From: Cystobacter fuscus | GTDB lineage: Bacteria > Myxococcota > Myxococcia > Myxococcales > Myxococcaceae | Assembly: GCF_002305875.1 (NCBI RefSeq) | Contig: NZ_CP022098.1 | Location: 248,001-312,000, forward strand | Direction of reading: 5' to 3' | DNA length: 64,000 nucleotides | In this document: in pieces, positions 25,536 to 34,242 of the stretch | Layout: every line of letters starts with the position of its first letter | Numbering within the stretch: the first letter of the stretch is position 1 | Position numbers and translations under genes: made by a program | Notes under the pieces: generated by a model | Databases searched by the model: none | Seen by the model: only the letters and a program-made list of their open reading frames with translations | What the model was told of the DNA's origin: nothing

Positions 25536-27509
25536 CTAGAACTCCACCTGCGCGCCCAGCTCCATCACCCGCTGGGCGGGCAGTCGGAAGTGGTCCGTGG
25601 TGGGCGGCGCGTTGCGCAGCATCAACCGGAACAGTCGCTTGACCCACAGCGGTGCCCCGCGGCCACGCCGCACGCTCAGCGTCACCCGCCCGATATAGAA
25701 GGTCACGGGCTCCGCCAGGGCCTCCAGCCCGAGCCGGCGCGCCTGCTCCAGCACCCGGGGCACGTCCGGGTGCTCCATGAAGCCGTAGCGCGCCGTCACC
25801 CGCGTGACGCCCTGGCCATGCGACTGCCAGCTCACGCGCTCGGAGGGCTCCACCGACGCCTCCGTCTCGGTGACGACCGTGAACAGCACCACCTGCTCGT
25901 GCAGCACCTGGTTGTGCTCCAGGTGGTGCACGAGCACCGGCGGCGCGCCGTGTCTCGTGCCGGTCAGGAACACCGCCGTGCCACGCACCCGGGGCAGGGG
26001 GCTGCGCGAGAGCGCCTGGAGCAGCTTCTCCATCTCCACGCCGTGCGTGTCGCGCTGGGCGAGCAGCAGCTCCAGCCCGTGCCGCCAGACCGCCATCAGC
26101 AGGAAGACGACCGTGGCCATCACCAGCGGCAGCCAGCCGCCCTCGGAGATCTTCAGCAGGTTGGCGCCCAGGAAGCAGACATCCACCAGGAAGAAGCCGG
26201 CCACCACGAGCCCGAGCGCCCACGGCGGCCAATGCCAGCGCCGCCGGGCCACCGAGCCGAAGATGAGCGTGGTGATGACCATGGTGCCCGACACCGCCAG
26301 CCCATAGGCCGAGGCGAGTGCCTGGGACGAGCGGAAGCCCAGCACCACGGCGACGCACGCCGTCATCAGCGCCCAGTTGATGGCGGGCAGGTAGATCTGC
26401 CCCTCGTGAGTCGGGGACGTGTGGCGCAGGGTCAGCCGCGGGCAATAGCCCAGTTGGGTCGCCTGATGGGTGAGGGAGAACACCGCGCTGATGAGCGCCT
26501 GGGATGCCACCACCGTGGCCAGCGTGGCCAGCACCACCATGGGGTAGAGCGCATGGCCGGGCAGTGAGCGGTAGAAGGGGGCGTCGGCGGCCTCGGGGTG
26601 GTGCAGGAGGAAGGCTCCCTGGGAGAGGTAGCTCAACAGGAGCGCCGGCAGGGCGAGTGAGAACCACGCGAGCCGGATGGGCCGCCGGCCGAAGTTGCCC
26701 ATGTCCGCGTAGAGCGCCTCGGCGCCGGTGAGGCACAGGATGACGGAGCCGAGCACCCGGAAGCCGTGCCAGCCCGACTCCTGGAAGAAGCGCACCGCGT
26801 GCCAGGGATTGAAGGCGGCGAGCACCTCGGGGGCGCGCAGCACACCCCAGGCCCCGATGGCCCCGATGCTCAGGAACCACAGCGCCACGATGGGCCCGAA
26901 CACCACCCCCACCCGTCCCGGGCCCCAGGGCTGCACGAAGAAGAGCGCCAGGAGGATGAGCACCGTGAGCGGCACCACGTAGGGCTCGAAGACGGGCGTG
27001 GCCACCTTCAGCCCCTCCACCGCCGAGAGCACCGAGATGGATGGGGTGATGACGCCATCCCCGTACAGCAGCGCCGCGCCGAACAGCCCGAGCCCCACCA
27101 GCACCGCGCGCCTCCCCCGCGAGCCGGCCGGCCGCAGCATCGCCACCAGCGCGAGAATGCCGCCCTCGCCCTCGTTGTCCAGGCGCAACAGGAGCGTGAG
27201 GTACTTCACGCACACCACCAGCAGCAGCGACCAGACGATGAGCGACAGCACCCCGAGGATGTTGCCGGACGTCACCTCCACCGCGTGCGGTCCGTGGAAG
27301 CTCTCCTGGAGCGCGTAGAGGGGGCTCGTCCCCAGGTCCCCGAACACCACGCCCAGGGCGGTCAGGGTGAGCAGCGCGAGTCCCTGGGGTTCCCGGCGCG
27401 TCTGTCCCAGGCGGGAAGGACCTCGCCTCGCGGGGTGGTCGCGCCTGGTGCCCGCGGCCCCCCGGGGAGTCTCCTCTGCTCGGTGTCCCACGGCTCCGAG
27501 CGTGCTCAT
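25536..27509 (-). CDS. kup: Kup-type low-affinity potassium transporter
   Basis: 657 residues from ATG 27509 (an upstream in-frame ATG at 27527 gives 663). An Arg-rich cytoplasmic N-tail precedes about 12 transmembrane helices. The family signature GVVFGDLGTSPLYALQESF is at about residues 51-69, and FVQPWGPGRVG and AINWALMTACV-type segments follow. The C-terminal roughly 180 residues form the cytoplasmic Kup domain ending in PAQRVMELGAQVEF. It imports K+, probably as a K+/H+ symporter. The same window holds a Kdp locus, so two K+ uptake systems of different affinity are present. Confidence 0.92.
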   Translation of the reverse strand: MSTLGAVGHRAEETPRGAAGTRRDHPARRGPSRLGQTRREPQGLALLTLTALGVVFGDLGTSPLYALQESFHGPHAVEVTSGNILGVLSLIVWSLLLVVCVKYLTLLLRLDNEGEGGILALVAMLRPAGSRGRRAVLVGLGLFGAALLYGDGVITPSISVLSAVEGLKVATPVFEPYVVPLTVLILLALFFVQPWGPGRVGVVFGPIVALWFLSIGAIGAWGVLRAPEVLAAFNPWHAVRFFQESGWHGFRVLGSVILCLTGAEALYADMGNFGRRPIRLAWFSLALPALLLSYLSQGAFLLHHPEAADAPFYRSLPGHALYPMVVLATLATVVASQALISAVFSLTHQATQLGYCPRLTLRHTSPTHEGQIYLPAINWALMTACVAVVLGFRSSQALASAYGLAVSGTMVITTLIFGSVARRRWHWPPWALGLVVAGFFLVDVCFLGANLLKISEGGWLPLVMATVVFLLMAVWRHGLELLLAQRDTHGVEMEKLLQALSRSPLPRVRGTAVFLTGTRHGAPPVLVHHLEHNQVLHEQVVLFTVVTETEASVEPSERVSWQSHGQGVTRVTARYGFMEHPDVPRVLEQARRLGLEALAEPVTFYIGRVTLSVRRGRGAPLWVKRLFRLMLRNAPPTTDHFRLPAQRVMELGAQVEF

Positions 27510-27870
27510 CGGCGTGGCGTGGAGCAAGCACGCCGGGCGCTACCCCCTCGCGCGTGTTGCCCCGTGCACGCCCGGGCGCGGTCCCTTCGGGGCTCCAGGA
27601 GCGCCGCCATTCCACCCTCGGACGGTGGAGTGGAGCGACGCGGCGCGCCGTCGCCTGGGGAAGTCGGGGGACGGGGTGGAAATCCGCCAGGGCACCCTGG
27701 CACCTTGCCACGCTCCGGTGGGTGCGGGCTGCGTCTTCGAGAGAGGCGTGGCCCGGGCATGTGGCTTGCTGAAGCCAGGAGCCGAGGAGGCCGCGCGTCC
27801 ATGCCTTGGGTCTTGCCTTGTCGCGTCATGCCGGTGGCCGTCCGCGTCATGACGGACGGGAGGTGAGCGG
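27510..27870. other. 361 bp divergent intergenic region (kup leader)
   Basis: No coding frame is supported. It contains a perfect dyad GCCAGGGCACCCTGGC (27686-27701) and a weaker stem TCCACC/GGTGGA (27611-27616 and 27624-27629). Either could be an operator or leader structure for kup. I looked for a known K+ or c-di-AMP riboswitch core and could not support one. Confidence 0.4.
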
Positions 27871-28239
27871 ATGGAGGGCGTGCTGCCAAGGACGGTCCGG
27901 TTGCACGGCGCGGACGAGTCGCTGCGCTCGCTGCTGAGCGACGTGTTGGGGGACATGGGCATTCCGTTGGAGGAGGACGGCGGGGGGGCGCGTCCGGACG
28001 TGGTGCTCGCGCTGGTGGAGCGTGAGGACAGCGTGCGCGGGGTGCTGCGGGAGGTGTCGGGAGCGGCGCCCGTCATCGTGTTGTTGCCGTTCGAGGACGA
28101 GCGGTTGCGGTGCCTGGCGATGCGCCTGGGCGCCCGGAGTTGTTACGCGCTGGGCACGCCGCTGGAGGCGCTCAAGCGGCTGCTGCGCGAGGTGGGCCTG
28201 TCAAATGCTCCGGGCGGCTGGGGCGGGGAGGCACGATGA
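27871..28239 (+). CDS. Small degenerate receiver-like protein
   Basis: 122 residues. The pattern of buried strands and helices (RTVRLHGADESLRSLLSDVL, PDVVLALVE, APVIVLLPFED, LEALKRLLREV) resembles a response-regulator receiver fold, but the phospho-acceptor region reads LVEREDS and the acidic pocket is not obvious. It is probably a phosphorylation-independent pseudo-receiver or a nearby fold. The ATGA overlap with the next gene shows translational coupling. Confidence 0.6.
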   Translation: MEGVLPRTVRLHGADESLRSLLSDVLGDMGIPLEEDGGGARPDVVLALVEREDSVRGVLREVSGAAPVIVLLPFEDERLRCLAMRLGARSCYALGTPLEALKRLLREVGLSNAPGGWGGEAR

Positions 28240-28760
28240 GGCAGCATGAATCCGGGCAGGGAGCGCGGGCACGGCCCGTGTTGTGGTTGGTCTCCTCCTC
28301 GCCCGCCCCTGTCCAGACGCCCTCGGGCGAGCGGGTGCTGGTGGAGGGCGAGGGCTTGCGGCTCACCAGCGAGCGGCTGGAAGCGGAGGGCCACTCGTGG
28401 CGGCTGGAGGAGCTGCGCGGCTTCGGCACGCGGCGCGAGTCCCCGGGGCTGTGGCTGCCACTCGGAGTGGGGGGAAGCGCGGCGCTGCTGGTGCCGGGAC
28501 TGCTGTTGCAGCCGGGCTCGTTCCGGGTGACGGCCGCGCTGGTGGTGGCCACGCTGCTCGTCTTCGCCGCCATCGCCCGGGTGGTGGCCGCCGCGGACAC
28601 CTACCGGCTGCTGGTGCGCACCGCCGAGGGGGAGCGTCAGGTGTGGTGCGGACAGGATCACCAGCTGCTCGCGCGGGTGGTGCGCGAGCTGGGGGAGAAG
28701 CTCGAGCATTCCGAGCCCCCGCGCCCGGCCCCGGTGCGCCGGCTCGTCCTCGTGCGCTGA
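28236..28760 (+). CDS. Membrane protein with two TM helices (DUF6232-like)
   Basis: 174 residues from ATG 28236. The N-terminal beta domain (VLVEGEGLRLTSERLEAEG, WRLEELRGF) is followed by two adjacent TM helices (about 75-118) and a C-terminal cytoplasmic stretch (YRLLVRTAEGERQVWCGQ, then an amphipathic helix). This arrangement resembles DUF6232 membrane proteins; that assignment is tentative. It overlaps the receiver-like gene by 4 bp and is likely its functional partner. Confidence 0.6.
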   Translation: MRQHESGQGARARPVLWLVSSSPAPVQTPSGERVLVEGEGLRLTSERLEAEGHSWRLEELRGFGTRRESPGLWLPLGVGGSAALLVPGLLLQPGSFRVTAALVVATLLVFAAIARVVAAADTYRLLVRTAEGERQVWCGQDHQLLARVVRELGEKLEHSEPPRPAPVRRLVLVR

Positions 28761-29014
28761 CGCGGGTACTCCGAAGGGATGTCGGGTGGGCGGCGCGCGG
28801 AGTGTCCCCCGGGGAGGGGTCTCGTCGAGGCGCTCCGGTGCGCCACCCGACACCGTCGCCGGGGCAGGCGTGCTTCTTGGCGGTGGGGGGCTTGCCGATG
28901 CGCGACTCCGTTTCGAGCATGTGCGCAGAGAGGGCGACGGTCGCCGCGGCCCGCGGTGCGAGGCGCGCTTTCCTGGCGCGAGCGATTCGCCGCCGCGCCG
29001 TGAGGGGGGGGGCG

Positions 29015-29521
29015 ATGCGATTCACGGATCACCTGCCAGAAGGCGGCATCATTCCCGCGTTGGGGGCGAGGGATTGGCACGGCGTGTTGCATGAGCTCGC
29101 CCGGACGCTCTCGGCGCATGCCCACGCGCCGGTGCGGCACATCGAGGAGCGGCTCGCGGTGCGCGAGCGCATCTGCAGCACGGCGATTGGCGAGGGGGTG
29201 GCCATTCCCCACTGCCGGGTGGAGCGGCTGAAGCACACCACGGTGTGTGTCGCCGTGCACCCGGCGGGCGTGGACTTCGGCGCCCGGGATGGGCGGCCCG
29301 TGCGGCTGCTGGTGACGCTCGTGTCACCGGAGAAGGCCGCGAGCCTGCACCTGGGCCTGCTCACCCGCATCGCGGCGCTGCTAAGGGATACCCACCTGCG
29401 GCAGGCGGTGCTGGAGACGCCCTCGGCCGGGGCCATCCGCTCGCTGTTCGTCCGGGCCGAGGACGCCTACCTGTCCGCCCAGCATGCCCGGCAGGGCGTC
29501 CACCTGTCGACGAGCCTCTAG
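29015..29521 (+). CDS. PTS EIIA-type (PtsN-like) protein
   Basis: 168 residues from ATG 29015, preceded by a G-rich tract. It shows the EIIA-2 fold pattern: RHIEERLAVRERICSTAIGEGVAIPHCRV, with the phosphorylatable His in AIPHC, then VDFGARDGRPVRLLVTLVSPE and a helical end. EIIA-Ntr proteins receive phosphate from NPr and regulate nitrogen, carbon and K+ homeostasis. Its location 1.5 kb from kup is suggestive, since EIIA-Ntr controls K+ transport in enterobacteria; whether that holds here is inference. No other PTS genes are nearby. Confidence 0.82.
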   Translation: MRFTDHLPEGGIIPALGARDWHGVLHELARTLSAHAHAPVRHIEERLAVRERICSTAIGEGVAIPHCRVERLKHTTVCVAVHPAGVDFGARDGRPVRLLVTLVSPEKAASLHLGLLTRIAALLRDTHLRQAVLETPSAGAIRSLFVRAEDAYLSAQHARQGVHLSTSL

Positions 29522-29534
29522 CCCCTCGGTCCGC

Positions 29535-29948
29535 TCAGGTACCGGCCGGGTCGAGCGGCGCCGTGACGACCTCGATGGTGGTCGAGGTCATGAGCTTGTG
29601 GATGGGGCAGCGCGCGACGGCGTCGTGGAGCTTCTGCTTCTGCTCCGGGGTGAGGTCGCCGTGGAAGGCGAGCTTCACGTTGAGCACATAGGTGCCCTGG
29701 CGCTCGCGTGAGTCGTCGCGCTCGACGATGGTCTCCACGCGCTCCAGGGCCATGCCGTACTTCTTCGCGTACCACATGGCCGTCAGGGCCTTGCACGACG
29801 CGAGCGCGGCATCGAAGTAGTCATGGGGCCCCGGGGCGGAGGCCTCGCCGCCCGGAGTGGTCGGGGTGTCGGCGTGGAGGGTGTGGGCGCCGACATGGAG
29901 GACCTGACGGAACGCGCCGCTCTGCTCGGTTTGACTCTGGATGGCCAT
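29535..29948 (-). CDS. OsmC/Ohr-family peroxiredoxin
   Basis: 137 residues. The family's two redox Cys are visible, in AALASCKALTAMW and ARCPIHKLM, with the central helix between them. It has the usual OsmC length (130-145). It reduces organic hydroperoxides in the cytoplasm using a dithiol donor. It is convergent with the PtsN-like gene (13 bp) and divergent from the pirin gene; that 215 bp gap probably holds both promoters. Confidence 0.87.
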   Translation of the reverse strand: MAIQSQTEQSGAFRQVLHVGAHTLHADTPTTPGGEASAPGPHDYFDAALASCKALTAMWYAKKYGMALERVETIVERDDSRERQGTYVLNVKLAFHGDLTPEQKQKLHDAVARCPIHKLMTSTTIEVVTAPLDPAGT

Positions 29949-30163
29949 GGGATGTCGTCCTGGGGTGAGGGGTTGACCCGGAACAAACTAGCGGGAGACG
30001 GCGCCGGGAATTAGCGGGAACGGTCTGGAAGAACTGTTCCATGGGTGGGACGACGCTTCCCGCCAGTGTCGGCTAGTGCGGACGGGCGCCAGGCCCCAGG
30101 ATGTGTCCATCGAACAGCGGGGAGCACGCCGCTCGCGAGTCCGAGGACTCCAGGGAGCCGATC

Positions 30164-31093
30164 ATGAACAGCCAGGACACGATGGACCTCAAGTCGCACC
30201 CCGCGCTGGAGACGCTGATCGTCGCCCCGACGAAGGACCTGGGGGATGGCTTCGAGGTGCGGCGGGCGCTGCCCTCGGCGAGGCGCCGGATGGTGGGCCC
30301 CTTCATCTTCCTGGACCAGATGGGGCCGGCGCTGTTCGAGGCGGGCAAGGGGCTGGACGTGCGGCCGCATCCGCACATCGGCCTGGCCACGGTCACCTAT
30401 CTCTTCGAGGGCTCCATCCTGCACCGGGACAGCCTGGGCACGGTGCAGCCCATCCACGCGGGGGCGGTGAACTGGATGACGGCGGGCCGGGGCATCGTGC
30501 ACTCCGAGCGCACGGCGCCGCAGACGCGCGCCGCGGGCGGGAAGCTCTTCGGGCTCCAGGCGTGGGTGGCGCTGCCCAAGGCGCACGAGGAGACGGCGCC
30601 CTCCTTCGTGCACCACCCCGCCGAGACGATGCCCTTCCTCGAGGGCGAGGGCGTGCGCATGCACGTGCTCGCCGGAGCGCTGCATGGCAAGCGCTCGTCG
30701 GTGAAGACCTTCTCGGACATGTTCTACGCGGACGTGGCGCTGGAGAAGGGGGCGCGCTTCGTCATCCCGGCCGAGCACGAGGAGCGGGGGCTCTACCTCG
30801 CCGAGGGCTCGGTGGAGGTGGATGGCACCGAGTTCGGCGTGGGCGAGCTGCTCGTGCTGCGTCCGGGCAGTGAGCTCGTCGTGCGAGCCACCCGCGCGAC
30901 GCGCATGGCGGTGCTGGGGGGCGAGCCGATGGACGGTCCGCGCTACATCTTCTGGAACTTCGTCTCCAGCTCGAAGGAGCGGCTGGAGCAGGCGAAGGCG
31001 GACTGGCGCGAGCGCCGCTTCGCCGCGGTCCCCGAGGAGACGGAGTTCATTCCGCTGCCCGCGGATCCGCCCGCGCCCGTGCGCTATCCGTGA
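30164..31093 (+). CDS. Pirin family protein
   Basis: 309 residues from ATG 30164 with an upstream GGAGCCG. It is a bicupin. The N-terminal cupin holds the metal site HPHIG and the [20 protein letters not shown] motifs that define pirins. The C-terminal cupin (about 180-290) is less conserved ([29 protein letters not shown]). Bacterial pirins bind Fe or other divalent metals and act as quercetinases or redox-linked regulators. The pairing with a divergent OsmC gene fits an oxidative-stress setting, though this is context only. Confidence 0.9.
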   Translation: MNSQDTMDLKSHPALETLIVAPTKDLGDGFEVRRALPSARRRMVGPFIFLDQMGPALFEAGKGLDVRPHPHIGLATVTYLFEGSILHRDSLGTVQPIHAGAVNWMTAGRGIVHSERTAPQTRAAGGKLFGLQAWVALPKAHEETAPSFVHHPAETMPFLEGEGVRMHVLAGALHGKRSSVKTFSDMFYADVALEKGARFVIPAEHEERGLYLAEGSVEVDGTEFGVGELLVLRPGSELVVRATRATRMAVLGGEPMDGPRYIFWNFVSSSKERLEQAKADWRERRFAAVPEETEFIPLPADPPAPVRYP

Positions 31094-31105
31094 GTGTTCC
31101 ATCGG

Positions 31106-31141
31106 GTGCCTTTTCGATTTCTCGAAAAGAGAGAGGGGCAC
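31106..31141 (+). terminator. Hairpin after pirin gene
   Basis: A perfect 8 bp stem CTTTTCGA (31110-31117) with TCGAAAAG (31122-31129) around a TTTC loop, 17 bp past the stop. An outer GTGCC/GGCAC pair extends it to 31106-31141. It is AT-rich relative to its surroundings and lacks a T tract. Confidence 0.5.
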
Positions 31142-31275
31142 GCTTGTTGTCCGGCTGTTCACGGACAGAAAAGACATTCATCGCGCAGCCGTTGGAATAA
31201 AACCAACATCCAGGAATTTCTGGTAATAGTGGATAGGCTTGGATTCCCGAGCCCACAACGAGAGGATTGCAACGA

Positions 31276-31713
31276 ATGCGACTGAATGGACTGCTCATCG
31301 GCCTGTTGTCGGGACTCGCGCTCACCGCCTGTGGGATGTCGGCGGAAGAGGTAGCCGGGACGGAGGAGACCTCCGAGTCCCAGCGTGAGCTCGCCAGTTA
31401 CCCGACGAAGTGGACGCTCACGAACAGCACGACGCAGGCGCTCACGTTCAGCTGTACCTGCCCCAAGCCCTATGGGCTCTCCTTCGCCGTCAACATGACC
31501 ACGACGACGGTCGGCGCGGGGCAGTCCACGGTCCTTTCGTGGTCGAGCTTCTTCAATGACGGTCTGGGATTGAACGCCTGTACGGGGAGTGGCTGGAGTT
31601 GCCGCACGACCACCGCGGGGGGCTCCGTCTACGCCACCGCGACCTTCCCCACCTCCTGGGGCCAGAACATCACGCTGACGGCCCAGCCGGGTGGTCAGCT
31701 CGTCAAGCAATAA
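31276..31713 (+). CDS. Small lipoprotein, beta-rich
   Basis: 145 residues from ATG 31276. The leader MRLNGLLIGLLSGLALTACG carries a clean lipobox LTAC. After a Glu/Thr linker, the mature part (about 45-145) is Thr/Ser-rich and beta-stranded (KWTLTNSTTQALTFSCTCPK, VGAGQSTVLSW, NITLTAQPGGQ), with paired Cys (CTC and CRTT). It resembles small extracellular immunoglobulin-like or aegerolysin-like shapes, but I cannot assign a family. The upstream 180 bp is AT-rich and contains a CCAGGAATTTCTGG dyad (31210-31223). Confidence 0.75.
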   Translation: MRLNGLLIGLLSGLALTACGMSAEEVAGTEETSESQRELASYPTKWTLTNSTTQALTFSCTCPKPYGLSFAVNMTTTTVGAGQSTVLSWSSFFNDGLGLNACTGSGWSCRTTTAGGSVYATATFPTSWGQNITLTAQPGGQLVKQ

Positions 31714-31717
31714 CAAC

Positions 31718-31757
31718 CTCGGCCGCCTCGGGCTCGTGCGCGCCCGGGGCGGCCGAG
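31718..31757. terminator. Bidirectional hairpin between convergent genes
   Basis: A perfect 10 bp stem, CTCGGCCGCC (31718-31727) with GGCGGCCGAG (31748-31757), loop 20, in the 57 bp gap between the small lipoprotein and the ADP-ribosylglycohydrolase gene. Confidence 0.5.
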
Positions 31758-31770
31758 TTCGGGCTCGGGC

Positions 31771-32832
31771 TCAGTAGGGCGGCAGCAGCCGCCGCAACCC
31801 ATGCCCCAGCACGAGGCCGAGCACGAGCAGGTTGCGCGGCAGGAGCGCCGGCCAGAAGAGCGGCAGGGCACCGGGGGTCGCGAGTGCTCCCGGCTCCGGG
31901 AACCGGGTCGCGAGCCGCTCCCCGAGCCGCCGCAGCCACCCCACCGAGCGGGGCCACTCGGCGAGGCCCTCGAGCCACCGGGGAGGAATGGCCCCCGCTC
32001 CCGTGGTCGCGCCCGCCAACGCTCCGACGATGGCGCCCGTGGTGTCGCTGTCGCCGCCGAGCAGGATGACCTCCTCCACCGCCCGCTGGAAGTCCGTGCC
32101 GTGCCGCAGCCAGGCGTAGAGCACCACCGGCACGGTGTGCATCACGTAGCCGCTCACCCCTTGCTCGAGCCCCAGCTCCGCGGCGAACTCCGGCACGCTC
32201 GCGCCCCGTTCCCAGGCCGCGCGCAGCCGGACGAGGGCCTCGCGCAACGAGGGCTCGTCGATGCGGGCCGCCCACTCGCGCATCATCTCCTCCGCGTCCA
32301 CGCCGCCCCGCCGGGCACCATGGGCCGCCGCCAGCGCCACGGCCAGCGCGCCCTGCTCGGCACGGGCATCCCGATGGGTCATCCGGCTCGAGGCCCGGAC
32401 GAAGGCCTCCAGCCGCTCGGGGTGCTCCGCGAGACACACGCCCAGCAGCGGCGCGCGCATGGCCGGGCCGTTGCCCGCGGACACCACCCCGCTGCGGCCG
32501 GGCGGAAAGCCGAGCCACAGCTTCACCGTGGCGCGCAGCGTGGCCCAGCCAATCCCGGCGGGCAGGCCGATCAGCCAGCCCCGCAGCCGCCAGGCGAGGT
32601 TGCGCGCGAAGTGCTCGGGGGAATCCGGTGCGGCGAGCAGCGCCTGGGCCACCATGCAGGCGTGTTCCGTGTCATCACTGCCCACGCCCCGGCCGAGGAA
32701 GAAGCGGTGGCGCAGCGGCGCTCCGCCGAACATGCGCAACGCACGTCGCCGGGACAGGCCCTCGCGCGGCAGCCCGAGCGCGTCTCCCACCACCGTCCCC
32801 AGCAGTGCTCCCAGGATGGCGTCCTGTTTCAT
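31771..32832 (-). CDS. ADP-ribosylglycohydrolase (ARH/DraG family)
   Basis: 353 residues, all-helical. The N-terminal motif GALLGTVVGDALGLP and the dinuclear-metal ligands GSDDTEHA (about 51-58) and GGDSDTTGAIVGALAG (about 268-283) are diagnostic of the ARH/DraG fold. It removes ADP-ribose from modified residues (Arg, Ser, or nucleic acid bases in some members) in the cytoplasm. It lies 570 bp from an unrelated PARG-type hydrolase gene, so this short region encodes two different ADP-ribose-removing enzymes. The C-terminus has a hydrophobic stretch (NLLVLGLVLGHGLRRLL) that may be a membrane anchor, which is unusual. Confidence 0.87.
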   Translation of the reverse strand: MKQDAILGALLGTVVGDALGLPREGLSRRRALRMFGGAPLRHRFFLGRGVGSDDTEHACMVAQALLAAPDSPEHFARNLAWRLRGWLIGLPAGIGWATLRATVKLWLGFPPGRSGVVSAGNGPAMRAPLLGVCLAEHPERLEAFVRASSRMTHRDARAEQGALAVALAAAHGARRGGVDAEEMMREWAARIDEPSLREALVRLRAAWERGASVPEFAAELGLEQGVSGYVMHTVPVVLYAWLRHGTDFQRAVEEVILLGGDSDTTGAIVGALAGATTGAGAIPPRWLEGLAEWPRSVGWLRRLGERLATRFPEPGALATPGALPLFWPALLPRNLLVLGLVLGHGLRRLLPPY

Positions 32833-33046
32833 GTGTCATGCCTCCGCACGGTTTCCATCCCTCACCGTGTGCAAGGCCTGTGCTCGGGGCCCACCGACGT
32901 CCCGCCGCTCGACGAGGCGCCGCGTGGCGCCGCCAGGGGACAGGATGTCCGAGCCGCTCGGTTTCTCCTCGGACACCCTGTCGTCCGGGGCCCGGGGGAC
33001 CTGCTTCACCGCGAGCGCCGGGAGTTCGTTCCGGTGCTCGGCGTGC

Positions 33047-33169
33047 CTACTTCCACCGAGGCCGCCTCCAGGGCGCCACGGCCGGCGGCGCACAGCCGGA
33101 GGCGCACAGCAGCACGGCACACAGCGGCAGTCCCACCGTCTTCAGCATCAGGTCTTTCAGTCGTTGCAT
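33047..33169 (-). CDS. Very small lipoprotein candidate
   Basis: 40 residues from ATG 33169: a leader LMLKTVGLPLCAVLLC followed by ASGC (lipobox), then a short Pro/Arg-rich tail. There is no good Shine-Dalgarno sequence, but the upstream DNA is unusually AT-rich and looks like a promoter. It may be a true small lipoprotein or the 5' remnant of a longer gene; downstream frames to 32833 show no convincing continuation. It sits between the ARH and PARG genes. Confidence 0.4.
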   Translation of the reverse strand: MQRLKDLMLKTVGLPLCAVLLCASGCAPPAVAPWRRPRWK

Positions 33170-33226
33170 TCGGTTCACCAGAAAAGAAAGGAATACCTGA
33201 TTATCGCACGGGAGGTACTCGAGTTT

Positions 33227-33260
33227 CCATGAATTAATATTTTTCTTTTCTTGCTGTTCT
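33227..33260 (-). promoter_or_regulatory. Possible promoter for the 40-residue lipoprotein gene
   Basis: Read on the minus strand, TTAGAA, 17 bp, TATTAA lies inside a strongly AT-rich tract (about 33225-33262) that stands out in this GC-rich window. It matches only weakly at -35. Confidence 0.3.
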
Positions 33261-33403
33261 AACGCGATGCAGAAGATGAACACACGTCGGAGGGGCCGCC
33301 CGGTCCGGTGCGCTGGTCAGGTTCCAGGCCCCCTTCGTGTATATGGGACACAATGATTTCGCGTGTCCCGAGTGGATCGCGGAGGGGAACAGGAGGACGG
33401 GTC

Positions 33404-34219
33404 ATGTCTTTGGTGGGCGTCGCGAGCGAGACGGTGCGGATCGTGGAGCAGGGGGAGTACGAGGCGCCGTCGGGCCGGAAGGTGTCGTTGAGGGACGAGG
33501 TGGAGCGGGCCACGCGGGGCACGCGGCTCTACCGTCCCTCGGACTTCGGAGCGCTGACGCGGCCCGAGCCGGTGGGGGGCGCTCCCCGGCTGGAGGTGAC
33601 CGCCGAGAAGACGGGGGAGGCGGCGCGCCGGCTCGTCGAGGCGGAGGACGTGACACGCGTGCTCGCGCTCAACTTCGCCTCCGCGAAGAATCCCGGCGGG
33701 GGCTTTCTCGGCGGGGCCAAGGCCCAGGAAGAGGATTTGTCCCGGTGCTCGGCGCTCTACGCCTGTCTGCTGCGTCAGCCCGACTACTACACCGAGAACC
33801 GGCGGCAGCCGTCGATGCTCTACACCGAGCACCTCATCTACTCGCCCGAGGTGCCCTTCTTCCGGGATGAGCAGGGCACGTTGCTGGAGCGGCCCTTCCT
33901 GGCCTCGCTCCTCACCTCTCCCGCGCCCAACGCGGGCGAGGCCCTGCGGCGCGACCCCTCCCTGCGCCCCCGCATCCGCGAGGTGCTCGAGGCCCGGGCC
34001 CTGAATGTCCTGCGGGTGGCGGCCCACCAGGGCCACCGGGTGTTGGTGCTCGGGGCCTGGGGGTGCGGTGTCTTCCGCAATGACCCCCGGGAGGTGGCCG
34101 AGGCCTTCGCCCGGGCCCTGGCGGCGCTCCCGGGCGCCTTCGAGCGGGTGGTGTTCGCGGTGTACGAGCGGGGTGGGGACGGTCCCAACCTGCGCGCGTT
34201 CCGCGAGCGCTTCGGCTGA
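33404..34219 (+). CDS. Microbial PARG-type poly(ADP-ribose) glycohydrolase (TIGR02452 family)
   Basis: 271 residues from ATG 33404, preceded by AGGAGG about 8 bp upstream. An N-terminal DUF2263-like helical extension is followed by the macrodomain. The signature LNFASAKNPGGGFLGGAKAQ followed by EED (about 88-110) matches the bacterial PARG consensus GGG-x(6-8)-QEE, whose second Glu is catalytic. VLVLGAWGCGVFRNDP is the typical ADP-ribose phosphate-binding loop. It hydrolyses ADP-ribose polymers or conjugates in the cytoplasm. Confidence 0.9.
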   Translation: MSLVGVASETVRIVEQGEYEAPSGRKVSLRDEVERATRGTRLYRPSDFGALTRPEPVGGAPRLEVTAEKTGEAARRLVEAEDVTRVLALNFASAKNPGGGFLGGAKAQEEDLSRCSALYACLLRQPDYYTENRRQPSMLYTEHLIYSPEVPFFRDEQGTLLERPFLASLLTSPAPNAGEALRRDPSLRPRIREVLEARALNVLRVAAHQGHRVLVLGAWGCGVFRNDPREVAEAFARALAALPGAFERVVFAVYERGGDGPNLRAFRERFG

Positions 34220-34242
34220 CGTGCCGCGGCTACACCCGCGGG

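Noticed and set aside
27510-27870. c-di-AMP or K+ riboswitch before kup
   Set aside because: No conserved core could be matched by eye; only simple dyads were seen.
32836-33120. 94-codon minus-strand frame between the ARH gene and the small lipoprotein
   Set aside because: No ribosome site, an Arg/Pro-rich composition and overlap with the better lipoprotein frame.
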